Source: PALSA-911 sp037442565 (GTDB taxonomy: Bacteria > Pseudomonadota > Alphaproteobacteria > Acetobacterales > Acetobacteraceae). Taken from it: a stretch of DNA of 6,867 nucleotides. The position numbers and the translations under genes are program-made. Under the pieces are notes generated by a model. The model did no database searches. It saw only the letters and a program-made list of their open reading frames with translations, and had not been told where the DNA came from. The stretch's first letter is position 1; every line of letters begins with the position of its first letter. The stretch spans positions 1 through 6,867 of the forward strand of contig JBBIQA010000204.1 of NCBI GenBank assembly GCA_037442565.1, given 5' to 3'. Shown here in pieces: positions 1 through 6,392 of the stretch.

Positions 1-758
1 CCATCCGCACCGGCAAGGGCGGGCGATACCGTTACTATGCCTGCTCGACCAAAGCCCGGCAGGGACCGACCGGCTGCGACGGCGTGGCGGTGCCGATGGA
101 GAAGCTTGACGATCTCGTCGCCAGCCATCTGGAGGAACGCCTGCTTCAGCCCGAACGGCTGGAAACGATCCTCGCCGCCGTGCTCGACCGGCGGCAGGAG
201 CAGTGTGAGCGCCGCCGCGAGCACATCGCGGAGCTGAACAAGCGTGCTGCGGAATCGGAACTACGGCTCAAGCGGCTCTATGATGCGATCGAGGCGGGCG
301 TTGCCGACATCACTGACGCGGCACTGAAAGACCGCATCGACGGACTAAAGGCCATCCGCGACCAGGCCAAGGCCGATGCCGAGCGCGCCCAGGCCATGCT
401 CGAAAGTTCAGGCGCCAAAGCCGTCACACCTCGGATGCTGCGAAAATTTGCTGAAACCGCGCGCCAACGCATCCGGCTCGAAGGCGGCGGCTATCGCCGG
501 GACCATCTGCGCGCGCTCGCCCAGCGCGTCGAGGTTGCGGACGGCGAGGTCAGGATCATGGGATCGAAATCCCAGCTACTTCAGGCGCTCACCGGAAAAA
601 CTGGCGTAAACTCAGTGCCCACTCAGGGACTGAAATGGCGGAGGGAGTGGGATTCGAACCCACGGTACGCTTTCACGCACACACGCTTTCCAAGCGTGCG
701 CCTTAAGCCGCTCGGCCATCCCTCCGCGATCCGGGCCCTACCGGGGCGCGCAAAATAG
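1..758 (+). CDS. Large serine recombinase (site-specific integrase), C-terminal part, 5' end outside window
   Basis: The frame is open from the left edge (first full codon at base 3) and gives 251 residues before a TAG at 756-758. The first ~27 residues (GKGGRYRYYACS, then GCDG) look like the second half of the recombinase zinc beta-ribbon. The two Cys of the second pair are visible and the first pair lies outside the window. Residues ~62-135 are charged and heptad-like (DRRQEQCERRREHIAELNKR, later KAIRDQAKADAERAQAMLES), matching the coiled-coil arm of large serine integrases. The catalytic resolvase domain is not in the window. Such enzymes integrate and excise mobile elements by double-strand cleavage at att sites. 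The last 40 codons (636-755) are the antisense of the adjacent tRNA-Ser and its leader, so that tail is junction-derived. The Met codon at 84 is internal, because the zinc-ribbon similarity continues upstream of it. The family call is secure; the cargo and functionality of the element are unknown. Confidence 0.88.
   Translation, partial: IRTGKGGRYRYYACSTKARQGPTGCDGVAVPMEKLDDLVASHLEERLLQPERLETILAAVLDRRQEQCERRREHIAELNKRAAESELRLKRLYDAIEAGVADITDAALKDRIDGLKAIRDQAKADAERAQAMLESSGAKAVTPRMLRKFAETARQRIRLEGGGYRRDHLRALAQRVEVADGEVRIMGSKSQLLQALTGKTGVNSVPTQGLKWRREWDSNPRYAFTHTRFPSVRLKPLGHPSAIRALPGRAK
610..663. other. Predicted attachment-site junction (element/tRNA-Ser boundary)
   Basis: The recombinase gene ends against the 3' end of a complete tRNA-Ser gene, the classical layout of an integrated element whose integrase gene abuts the att site. 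The tRNA is intact through its CCA (636-638 on the plus strand, read as TGG). Any crossover inside the tRNA must therefore have restored it with element sequence, or the crossover lies just outside. Next to the tRNA end are two ACTCAG copies (610-615 and 621-626) and an imperfect dyad: GTGCCC at 615-620 faces GGGAC at 627-631, with one bulge. These could be recombinase recognition half-sites. The crossover dinucleotide cannot be located without the other end of the element or an empty site, so the limits given are a guess. Confidence 0.4.
636..725 (-). tRNA. tRNA-Ser (anticodon GGA)
   Basis: The minus strand folds into a 90-nt class II tRNA. It has acceptor GGAGGGA paired with TCCCTCC, discriminator G and an encoded CCA (636-638). 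The D-arm starts GCCGAGCGGC. The anticodon stem is CACGC/GCGTG around the loop TTGGAAA, giving anticodon GGA. The long variable arm is typical of serine tRNAs. The T-arm is GTGGG-TTCGAAT-CCCAC. It should read UCC and UCU codons. It lies downstream of lepA on the same strand and has its own candidate promoter. Its 3' end borders a serine-recombinase element, whose coding frame runs antisense through the whole gene. No convincing terminator follows the CCA on the element side. Confidence 0.97.
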
Positions 759-779
759 CAGCGGCGGCCAGGAGGGCAA
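752..779 (-). promoter_or_regulatory. Candidate sigma-70-type promoter of tRNA-Ser
   Basis: On the minus strand, TTGCCC (779-774) is separated by 16 bp from TATTTT (757-752), each matching the consensus at four of six positions. A TGC precedes the -10, resembling an extended -10. Transcription would start about 20 nt before the mature tRNA 5' end at 725. The bases after the -10 (GCGCGCCCC) form a GC-rich discriminator, as is usual for stringently controlled stable-RNA promoters. The stop codon of the convergent recombinase frame (756-758) overlaps the -10 box. Found by eye, not by a scored model. Confidence 0.5.
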
Positions 780-797
780 GGGCCGATTTCCTTGGCG

Positions 798-814
798 CCG
801 GCGCTTTGCGCCGG
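798..814. repeat. Short perfect hairpin downstream of lepA
   Basis: CCGGCGC (798-804) and GCGCCGG (808-814) form a 7-bp GC-only stem around a 3-nt loop, about 20 bases past the lepA stop codon. On the minus strand no T-run follows, so it is not a standard intrinsic terminator. It may stabilise or define the lepA mRNA 3' end, or act with Rho. Confidence 0.4.
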
Positions 815-833
815 TCTGCCGCGCAGTTGCCGG

Positions 834-2639
834 CTATGCGTCCATCTTAAGCGCAGCGAGGAAAGCGGATTGGGGGATTTCCACTTTGCCGAACTGGCGC
901 ATCCGCTTCTTCCCCTCCTTCTGCTTCTCCAACAGCTTGCGCTTGCGGCTGATGTCACCGCCGTAGCATTTGGCGGTCACGTCCTTTGACAGGGCGCTGA
1001 TGGTCTCGCGCGCCACCACCCGGCCCCCGATGGCTGCCTGGATCGCGATCTTGAACAACTGGCGCGGGATCAGTTCCTTCAGCTTGGCGCAGATCGAGCG
1101 GCCGCGCGTGTCGGCGGAACTGCGATGGGCGACGAAGCTCAGCGCGTCCACGGGGTCGGCGTTGACCAGAATGGAAATGCGCACCAGATCGCTCTCGGCG
1201 TAGCCGTCCATCTGGTAGTCGAAGCTGGCATAGCCGCGGGAGACCGATTTCAGCCGGTCATAGAAGTCGAACACCACCTCGTTCAGCGGCAGGCGATAGA
1301 CCGCCATGGCGCGATTGCCGACATAGGTCAGATCGACCTGCTGGCCGCGCCGTTCACTGCACAGGGTGAGGACGGCGCCGAGATACTCGTCCGGCACCAT
1401 GATGGTCGCGCGGATCCAAGGCTCCTCCATATGGTCGATCTGGCTGGGGTCGGGCATGTCGGCGGGGTTGTGCAACTCCTCCACCGCGCCGTTGCTGCGG
1501 TGGATGCGGTAGACGACCGAAGGGGCGGTGGCGATCAGGTCGAGGTCGAATTCCCGGCTCAGGCGTTCCTGGATCACTTCCAGGTGCAGCAGGCCGAGGA
1601 AGCCGCAGCGAAAGCCGAAACCGAGCGCGGCGGAGGTTTCCGCCTCATAATGGAAGCTCGCGTCGTTCAGGCGCAGCTTACCCAGGCTCTCGCGCAATTT
1701 CTCGAAATCATCGGCGTCCACTGGATAGAGGCCGCACCATACGACGGGAATGGAGGGCTTGAAGCCCGGCAGCGCCTCGGTTGCCGGCGTGCGGTCGTCG
1801 GTCAGGGTGTCGCCGACATTGCAGTCGGCGACCGTCTTGATGGCGGCCGTAATGTAGCCCATTTCGCCCGGCCCGAGATCGTCGACGGGGATCATCTTGG
1901 GGGTGAAGACACCAACCTGCTCCACCGTGTGGGTGGAACCCTTGGCCATCATGCGGATCTTCTGGCCGCGCTTCAGCCGGCCGTCCTTTACCCGCACCAG
2001 AATGACGACGCCCAGATACTGGTCGTACCAGCTATCCACCAGCAGCGCCTTTAGCGGCGCATCCGGGTCGCCCTTCGGCGGCGGCAGGCGTGCCACCAGT
2101 GCTTCCAGCACCCCTTCGATGTTGATGCCGGTCTTGGCGCTGATCTCCACCGCGTCGGAGGTGTCGAGGCCGATCACGTCCTCGATCTGCTGCTTCACCC
2201 GCTCGGGTTCGGCGGCCGGCAGGTCGATTTTGTTGAGGATGGGGATGATCTCGTGCCCGGCGTCGATCGCCTGGTACACATTCGCCAACGTCTGCGCCTC
2301 CACGCCCTGGCTGGCATCCACCACCAGCAGCGAGCCCTCGCACGCGGCCAGGCTGCGGCTGACCTCATAGGCGAAGTCGACATGGCCGGGCGTGTCCATC
2401 AGGTTGAGCTGATAGACCTGCCCATTCTTGGCCTTGTAGGCGAGACGGACGGTCTGCGCCTTGATGGTAATGCCGCGCTCGCGTTCCAGTTCCATGTTGT
2501 CGAGGACCTGATTGGTCATCTCGCGGTCGGTCAGCCCGCCAGTGTACTGGATCAGGCGATCGGCCAGGGTGGATTTCCCATGGTCGATATGCGCGATGAT
2601 CGAGAAATTGCGGATATGGTCGATGGGTGTCGTGGTCAT
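834..2639 (-). CDS. lepA: Elongation factor 4 (LepA), ribosome-associated GTPase
   Basis: A 601-residue protein, the normal full length for LepA/EF4. All G motifs are present: P-loop AHIDHGKS (16-23), switch I RGIT (55-58), DTPGH (82-86), NKID (136-139) and SAKT (167-170). EF-G-like domains II, III and V follow (about 190-480). The LepA-specific C-terminal domain (~485-601) ends in the typical basic stretch KRKLLEKQKEGKKRMRQFGK, then VEIPQSAFLAALKMD. LepA binds ribosomes in an EF-G-like manner and is linked to translation under stress, 30S assembly and initiation. It is cytosolic or membrane-associated. The ATG at 2637-2639 gives the standard N-terminus and has a weak AAGG Shine-Dalgarno 7-8 nt upstream. 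The gene lies 92 nt downstream of pheT on the same strand and is followed by tRNA-Ser. Nothing is missing or unusual. Confidence 0.98.
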   Translation of the reverse strand: MTTTPIDHIRNFSIIAHIDHGKSTLADRLIQYTGGLTDREMTNQVLDNMELERERGITIKAQTVRLAYKAKNGQVYQLNLMDTPGHVDFAYEVSRSLAACEGSLLVVDASQGVEAQTLANVYQAIDAGHEIIPILNKIDLPAAEPERVKQQIEDVIGLDTSDAVEISAKTGINIEGVLEALVARLPPPKGDPDAPLKALLVDSWYDQYLGVVILVRVKDGRLKRGQKIRMMAKGSTHTVEQVGVFTPKMIPVDDLGPGEMGYITAAIKTVADCNVGDTLTDDRTPATEALPGFKPSIPVVWCGLYPVDADDFEKLRESLGKLRLNDASFHYEAETSAALGFGFRCGFLGLLHLEVIQERLSREFDLDLIATAPSVVYRIHRSNGAVEELHNPADMPDPSQIDHMEEPWIRATIMVPDEYLGAVLTLCSERRGQQVDLTYVGNRAMAVYRLPLNEVVFDFYDRLKSVSRGYASFDYQMDGYAESDLVRISILVNADPVDALSFVAHRSSADTRGRSICAKLKELIPRQLFKIAIQAAIGGRVVARETISALSKDVTAKCYGGDISRKRKLLEKQKEGKKRMRQFGKVEIPQSAFLAALKMDA

Positions 2640-2706
2640 CTGGCTGCCTTGGCGTGCGCTCGGTCTGCGCGGCGGCGCACGGACGGTTGTCCGGTACCTG
2701 GGGTAT

Positions 2707-2735
2707 CAGATAGTGAAGTTTGGCCGTTCTGTCAG
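2707..2735 (-). promoter_or_regulatory. Candidate lepA promoter overlapping the pheT stop
   Basis: On the minus strand, CTGACA (2735-2730; five of six matches to TTGACA) is followed after 17 bp by TATCTG (2712-2707; only TAT matches). The predicted start lies about 60 nt upstream of the lepA ATG. The -35 contains the pheT TGA stop. A small 5-bp hairpin (CGGAC/GTCCG, 2680-2693) lies in the same 92-nt gap without a T-run. This suggests lepA can be transcribed independently of pheST, but the -10 is poor. Confidence 0.3.
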
Positions 2736-5212
2736 CCGCGCAAGCTGGCTCCCGTCGCTTTCGCCACCGCAGCGACGACTTTCGTCGCAGCGGCGTCGAT
2801 TTCGGCGTCGGTCAGCGTGCGCTCGCGCGGCTGGAACACCACCTCGATCGCCAGGGATTTCTTGCCGGCCGGCAGCTTGTCCCCGGCATAGACGTCGAAC
2901 AGCGACACGCCGGTGATCAGGGTCCGCTCGGCGCCGCGGGCGGCGCGCAGCACGGCGTCGGCGGGAACGGAGATGTCGGCCAGGAAGGCGAAATCGCGGC
3001 GCAGGGGCTGAAATGCGGGCAGGTCGGGGGCGGATTTCTTCCGCCGCTTGGGCTCGGCTACCGCGTCCAGGAACAGCTCGAACCCAACGGCAGGGCCGGC
3101 GAGGTCCAGCGCAGACAGCACCCGCGGATGCAGTTCGCCGAAACGGGCCAGCATTGTCTTCGGTCCCTGCCGCACCACGCCGGAGCGCCCAGGGTGATAG
3201 AAGCCAGGGGCGTCGGTGGTGGTGGTCAGCGCCTCCATCGGCACGCCGATCGCAGCCAGGGCGGTCCACAGGTCGGCCTTGGCGTCCATTGCATCCACCG
3301 GGCGGGCCGGTTCGATCCAACTGCGCGGCGTGGCACCCGCCCGCAGGCCGGCGGCGACCAGGGTCTGGCCTTCCGGCGCGTCGACCCGGAAGGCGGGGCC
3401 GACTTCGAACAATCCGACATCCGCGTAGCCGCGCGTGGCATTACGGGCGGCGGCGAGCGCCAGAGTGGCGAGCGGCGTCGGGCGCAACTGGTCGAGATCG
3501 GCGGCGATCGGGTTGAGCAGCCGCAGCGCCTCCGGGCTGTCGCCGAATAGCGCGGCTTGCACCTGCGCCATGAAGCTGAAGCTGACACATTCGGCTAGGC
3601 CCTGGGCGGCCAGGGTCCTCCGCGCCACGGCGCTGCGGGCCTGACGGGGGGTGACGGTGGGGCCCGGCACCGGGGCGGCACGTGGCAGAGAGACGGCCGG
3701 AACCGCGTCCAGGCCGCGCAGGCGCAGCACTTCCTCGATCAGGTCGCACTCCGGCTCCATCACGGCGGCGCCGCAAGCGGCGGCTTCGGCGCGGACGGAA
3801 TCGAGGCCAGGGGCCTGGTCCAGGGCCGGTTCGGCCGCGACATCGTTGCGCCAGGAAGGGACCGATACGGTCACGCTGGTGCCATCTCGCGCCTGGACGG
3901 CGAAGCCCAGGCTTTCGAGTGAGGCGACGGCCTCATCGGCGGGCACATCCAGTCCGCCGAAGCCGGCAAGGCGATCGAAGCGCAATGTTGCGCTGCGCTG
4001 CCAGGCGGGTTCCGCGCCGGCAGCCGTCACCGGGCCGGCTTCGCCGCCGCAGAGCGACAGCACCATCTGCGTCGCGGCCTCGATCGCATCGGGCAGCAGG
4101 GCAGGATCTATGCCGCGCTCGAAGCGCTGGCGGGCGTCGGAGACGATCTGATGGCGCCTTCCGGTCAGGGCGATGCGGATGGGGTCGAACAGGGCGGCTT
4201 CGATGAAAACCGTGGTGGTGGCCTCATCACAGCCGGTGGCCTCACCGCCCATGACGCCGGCGAGCGATTGCACGCCGGCCTCGTCGGCGATCACGCAATC
4301 GTTGGGCGTGGCGGTATAGTCCTTGCCGTTCAGGGCACGGAAGGTTTCGCCCCGGCCCGGCCGCAGGGTCAGGTGATCGCCGGTGATCTTATCGGCGTCG
4401 AACACATGCAGCGGACGGCCGAGGTCGATGGTGAAGAAGTTGGTCATGTCGACCAGCGCGTTGATCGGGCGCAGGCCGATCGAGGTCAGGCGGTCCTGCA
4501 GCCAGGCGGGGCTGGGGCCGTTCTTCACGTGGCGAATGACCCGGCCGAGTACCCACGGGCAAGGATTGGGCGGGCGCGTCTCCGGCCAGTCGATCCGCCA
4601 ATGCAGGGGGTGCTCGAACGCGGCCGGTACTCTGGCAGGGGCGAACGGCTTCAACCTGCCCAGACCCGCAGCGGCGAGGTCGCGCGCCACGCCGCGCACG
4701 GCCAGCGCGTCGCCGCGGTTGGGGGTGACGGAAATGTCGATGATCGGATCGTCCAGCCCCGCCCAGGCCGCGTAGGTGGCGCCGACCGGCGCGTCGTCCG
4801 GCAGTTCTATGATTCCAGAATGATCCTCGCCGAGGCCCATTTCACGCGTCGAGAGCAGCATCCCGGCGCTCTCCACGCCGCGGATCTTGCCGACTTTCAG
4901 CGTGATGCCGGTGCCGGGAATGTAGCTGTCGGCGGGCGCGAATACCGCCTTCATGCCGGTGCGGGCGTTCGGTGCGCCGCAGACCACGGAGACGATGCCG
5001 CTGCCGGTATCCACCTGGCAGGCGCGCAGCCGGTCGGCGTCCGGATGCTGCACCGCCTCGATCACGCGGACGATGCGAAACGGCGCCAGGGCGGCGCCGC
5101 GGTCCTCGACGCCTTCGAGTTCGAGACCGATCTTCGTCAGCGCGTCGGTGATCTCGGTCAGGGTCGCGCTGGTTTCCAGGTGCGTCTTCAGCCAGGAAAG
5201 GGAGAATTTCAT
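2732..5212 (-). CDS. pheT: Phenylalanyl-tRNA synthetase beta subunit
   Basis: An 826-residue PheT, slightly longer than the usual ~790-810. Visible domains, in order, are the N-terminal segment (MKFSLSWLKTHL), the EMAP-like tRNA-binding OB fold (~40-150), and the B3/B4 editing module (~215-385, containing NALVDMTNFF and GRPLHVFDADK). Next come B5 (~405-500), the catalytic-like core (~520-715, with FSFM, RNATRGYADVGLFEVG and FYHPGRSG) and the FDX-ACB anticodon-binding domain (~735-826, RRDFAFLADI to the end). With PheS it forms the (alpha-beta)2 enzyme that charges tRNA-Phe and hydrolyses mischarged Tyr-tRNA-Phe. In B5, about 32 residues separate SWRND (453-457) from DLIEEV (490-495). Only about 5 do so in E. 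coli, so there is an insertion of about 27 residues. The ATG lies 3 nt after the pheS stop and has a good Shine-Dalgarno, implying co-transcription and translational coupling. Confidence 0.98.
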   Translation of the reverse strand: MKFSLSWLKTHLETSATLTEITDALTKIGLELEGVEDRGAALAPFRIVRVIEAVQHPDADRLRACQVDTGSGIVSVVCGAPNARTGMKAVFAPADSYIPGTGITLKVGKIRGVESAGMLLSTREMGLGEDHSGIIELPDDAPVGATYAAWAGLDDPIIDISVTPNRGDALAVRGVARDLAAAGLGRLKPFAPARVPAAFEHPLHWRIDWPETRPPNPCPWVLGRVIRHVKNGPSPAWLQDRLTSIGLRPINALVDMTNFFTIDLGRPLHVFDADKITGDHLTLRPGRGETFRALNGKDYTATPNDCVIADEAGVQSLAGVMGGEATGCDEATTTVFIEAALFDPIRIALTGRRHQIVSDARQRFERGIDPALLPDAIEAATQMVLSLCGGEAGPVTAAGAEPAWQRSATLRFDRLAGFGGLDVPADEAVASLESLGFAVQARDGTSVTVSVPSWRNDVAAEPALDQAPGLDSVRAEAAACGAAVMEPECDLIEEVLRLRGLDAVPAVSLPRAAPVPGPTVTPRQARSAVARRTLAAQGLAECVSFSFMAQVQAALFGDSPEALRLLNPIAADLDQLRPTPLATLALAAARNATRGYADVGLFEVGPAFRVDAPEGQTLVAAGLRAGATPRSWIEPARPVDAMDAKADLWTALAAIGVPMEALTTTTDAPGFYHPGRSGVVRQGPKTMLARFGELHPRVLSALDLAGPAVGFELFLDAVAEPKRRKKSAPDLPAFQPLRRDFAFLADISVPADAVLRAARGAERTLITGVSLFDVYAGDKLPAGKKSLAIEVVFQPRERTLTDAEIDAAATKVVAAVAKATGASLRG

Positions 5213-5215
5213 GGC

Positions 5216-6283
5216 TCAGATCCCCTCGTGCAGTGCGACGGGCGCGAGCGGGTTGAACCCGTAATGGCGCAGCCAGCGGATGTCGCTTTCGTAGAACGGG
5301 CGGAGATCGGGGATGCCGTGCTTCAGCATGGTCACGCGCTCCACGCCCATGCCGAAGGCGAAGCCCTGCCATTCCCGCGGATCGATGCCGCAATTGGCGA
5401 GCACGCGCGGGTGCACCATGCCGCTGCCGAGGATTTCCAGCCAGTCGCCGCCCGCGCCGAGTTCGCCGGTCTTGCGGTTCCAGCCGATATCGACCTCCAT
5501 GGAGGGCTCGGTGAACGGGAAATAGCTGGAGCGAAAGCGCACCGGCAGTGAACCGATGCCGAAGAACGCCCGCAGGAAGTCGGTCAGGCAGCCCTTGAGA
5601 TGGCCGAGGGTGATGTTGCGGTCGATCACCAGCCCCTCGCATTGATGGAACATCGGGCTGTGCGTTGCGTCATGGTCGGCGCGGTAGGTGCGGCCGGGCG
5701 CGATGATGCGGAACGGCAATGCCTGGGTGAGCATGGTGCGGGTTTGCACCGGGGAAGTGTGGGTGCGCAGCACGCGCGGCGTACCCCCATTCTCGCCCGG
5801 CAGATAGAAGGTGTCGTGGTCCGCTCGCGCCGGGTGGTGCGCGGGAATGTTCAGGGCACCGAAATTATACCAGTCGCCCTCTGCATCCGGCCCCTCGGCG
5901 ACCGAGAAACCCATGGCCCCGAAAATGGCGGCCATCTCGTCCATCGTGCGGCTGATCGGGTGGACCAGGCCGGTGGGGACCGGACGCGGCGGCAGCGACG
6001 GATCGAGCCGCTCGGCCGCCAGGCGCGCGTCCATCGCGGCATTCTCGAGCGCCGTCCGCCGATCCTCGATCGCGGTCGACAGGATGTCCTTCAACTGGTT
6101 GAGAGCGGCGCCGCGTTCGCGCCGCTGTTCCGGCGGGGTCTTGCCGAGTTCCTTCAACAGCCCGGTCAGGGAGCCGTTCTTGCCGAGCACGGCGACGCGG
6201 ATGGCATCCCAGGCACGCAGGTCGGTGGCGGCGGCGAGGGCTGCGTCGGTTTCGGTCTTCAAGGTCAGGAGGTCGTCGGTCAT
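5216..6283 (-). CDS. pheS: Phenylalanyl-tRNA synthetase alpha subunit
   Basis: A 355-residue class II aminoacyl-tRNA synthetase catalytic subunit of normal length. Residues ~1-95 are the helical coiled-coil tRNA-binding arm. Motif 1 is at ~108-126 (HPISRTMDEMAAIFGAMGF). Motif 2 is at ~191-217 (FRIIAPGRTYR followed by THSPMFHQCEG). Motif 3 is at ~307-328 (GFAFGMGVERV then GIPDLR). Phe-pocket elements HTSPVQ (175-180), FPFTEPS (255-261) and Ala309 in GFAFG are all present; Ala309 corresponds to E. coli Ala294, so the native substrate specificity is expected. It makes Phe-AMP and charges tRNA-Phe together with PheT. The ATG at 6281-6283 gives the standard N-terminus. The frame is open further upstream but without family sequence, and it crosses a hairpin. 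The Shine-Dalgarno is weak (GGGA). Transcription probably has to pass the hairpin at 6304-6326. Confidence 0.98.
   Translation of the reverse strand: MTDDLLTLKTETDAALAAATDLRAWDAIRVAVLGKNGSLTGLLKELGKTPPEQRRERGAALNQLKDILSTAIEDRRTALENAAMDARLAAERLDPSLPPRPVPTGLVHPISRTMDEMAAIFGAMGFSVAEGPDAEGDWYNFGALNIPAHHPARADHDTFYLPGENGGTPRVLRTHTSPVQTRTMLTQALPFRIIAPGRTYRADHDATHSPMFHQCEGLVIDRNITLGHLKGCLTDFLRAFFGIGSLPVRFRSSYFPFTEPSMEVDIGWNRKTGELGAGGDWLEILGSGMVHPRVLANCGIDPREWQGFAFGMGVERVTMLKHGIPDLRPFYESDIRWLRHYGFNPLAPVALHEGI
5221..5227 (-). promoter_or_regulatory. pheT ribosome binding site inside the pheS 3' end
   Basis: GAGGGGA on the minus strand lies within the last codons of pheS, 8 nt upstream of the pheT ATG. 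Together with the TGA-GCC-ATG junction it supports the chosen pheT start and coupled translation of the two subunits, which are needed in equal amounts. Confidence 0.75.
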
Positions 6284-6299
6284 GATGTCCCGGATACGG

Positions 6300-6326
6300 A
6301 AAAGGGCCGCCCTGTTCAGGCGGCCC
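6300..6326 (-). terminator. Intrinsic terminator/attenuator in the pheST leader
   Basis: On the minus strand an 8-bp GC-only stem, GGGCCGCC (6326-6319) with GGCGGCCC (6311-6304), closes a 7-nt loop and is followed directly by TTTT (6303-6300). That is a standard Rho-independent terminator shape, although the T-run is short. It lies 66 nt after the rplT stop and only 16 nt before the pheS ATG. No promoter would fit between the hairpin and pheS, so pheS mRNA must contain it. That makes an attenuator more likely than a simple end of the rplT transcript. The trigger is not visible: no Phe-rich leader peptide was found. Confidence 0.65.
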
Positions 6327-6359
6327 CTACTTACGTCAGGCGGCTTTCGGAGGAAACCG
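6316..6359 (-). promoter_or_regulatory. Candidate regulatory leader with repeated GCCGCCTGA and upstream hairpin
   Basis: The 9-nt word GCCGCCTGA occurs twice on the minus strand (6344-6336 and 6324-6316). The second copy lies in the 5' arm and loop of the terminator. The first could pair its GCCGCC with the terminator 3' arm, so two mutually exclusive pairings exist. Just upstream, CGGTTTC and GAAAGCCG (6359-6341) form a 7-bp stem with one bulge. Its 3' side overlaps the first repeat copy, so it could control whether that copy is free. This reading is inference from complementarity only. Confidence 0.4.
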
Positions 6360-6392
6360 AGCTTCAGCCCAACGGCTTAAGCGCCCAAAGGC

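Noticed and set aside
590..635. Rho-independent terminator of tRNA-Ser
   Set aside because: A T5 exists at 600-596 on the minus strand, but the only stem before it is about 4 bp with a bulge and an 11-nt loop, too weak to call.
84..758. Complete 224-residue protein starting at the ATG at 84
   Set aside because: The same frame is open to the left edge and already encodes the zinc-ribbon Cys residues upstream, so 84 is an internal Met of a truncated recombinase.
4151..5551. Long plus-strand open frame of 466 codons opposite pheT/pheS
   Set aside because: It lies entirely antisense to two certain genes. Its composition (Gly, Arg, Ala, His rich with no recognisable motif) is that of a high-GC shadow frame. 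The same holds for the open frames at 1125-2054, 2720-3550 and 5600-6514.
6284..6373. N-terminal extension of PheS
   Set aside because: The frame is open upstream, but it crosses the terminator hairpin, lacks family similarity and has no better start. The ATG at 6283 gives the usual length.
6284..6392. Phe-rich leader peptide before pheS
   Set aside because: Reading the three minus-strand frames, the frame after the rplT stop contains only two Phe codons and no ATG, GTG or TTG. The other frames give only a few codons or no valid start.
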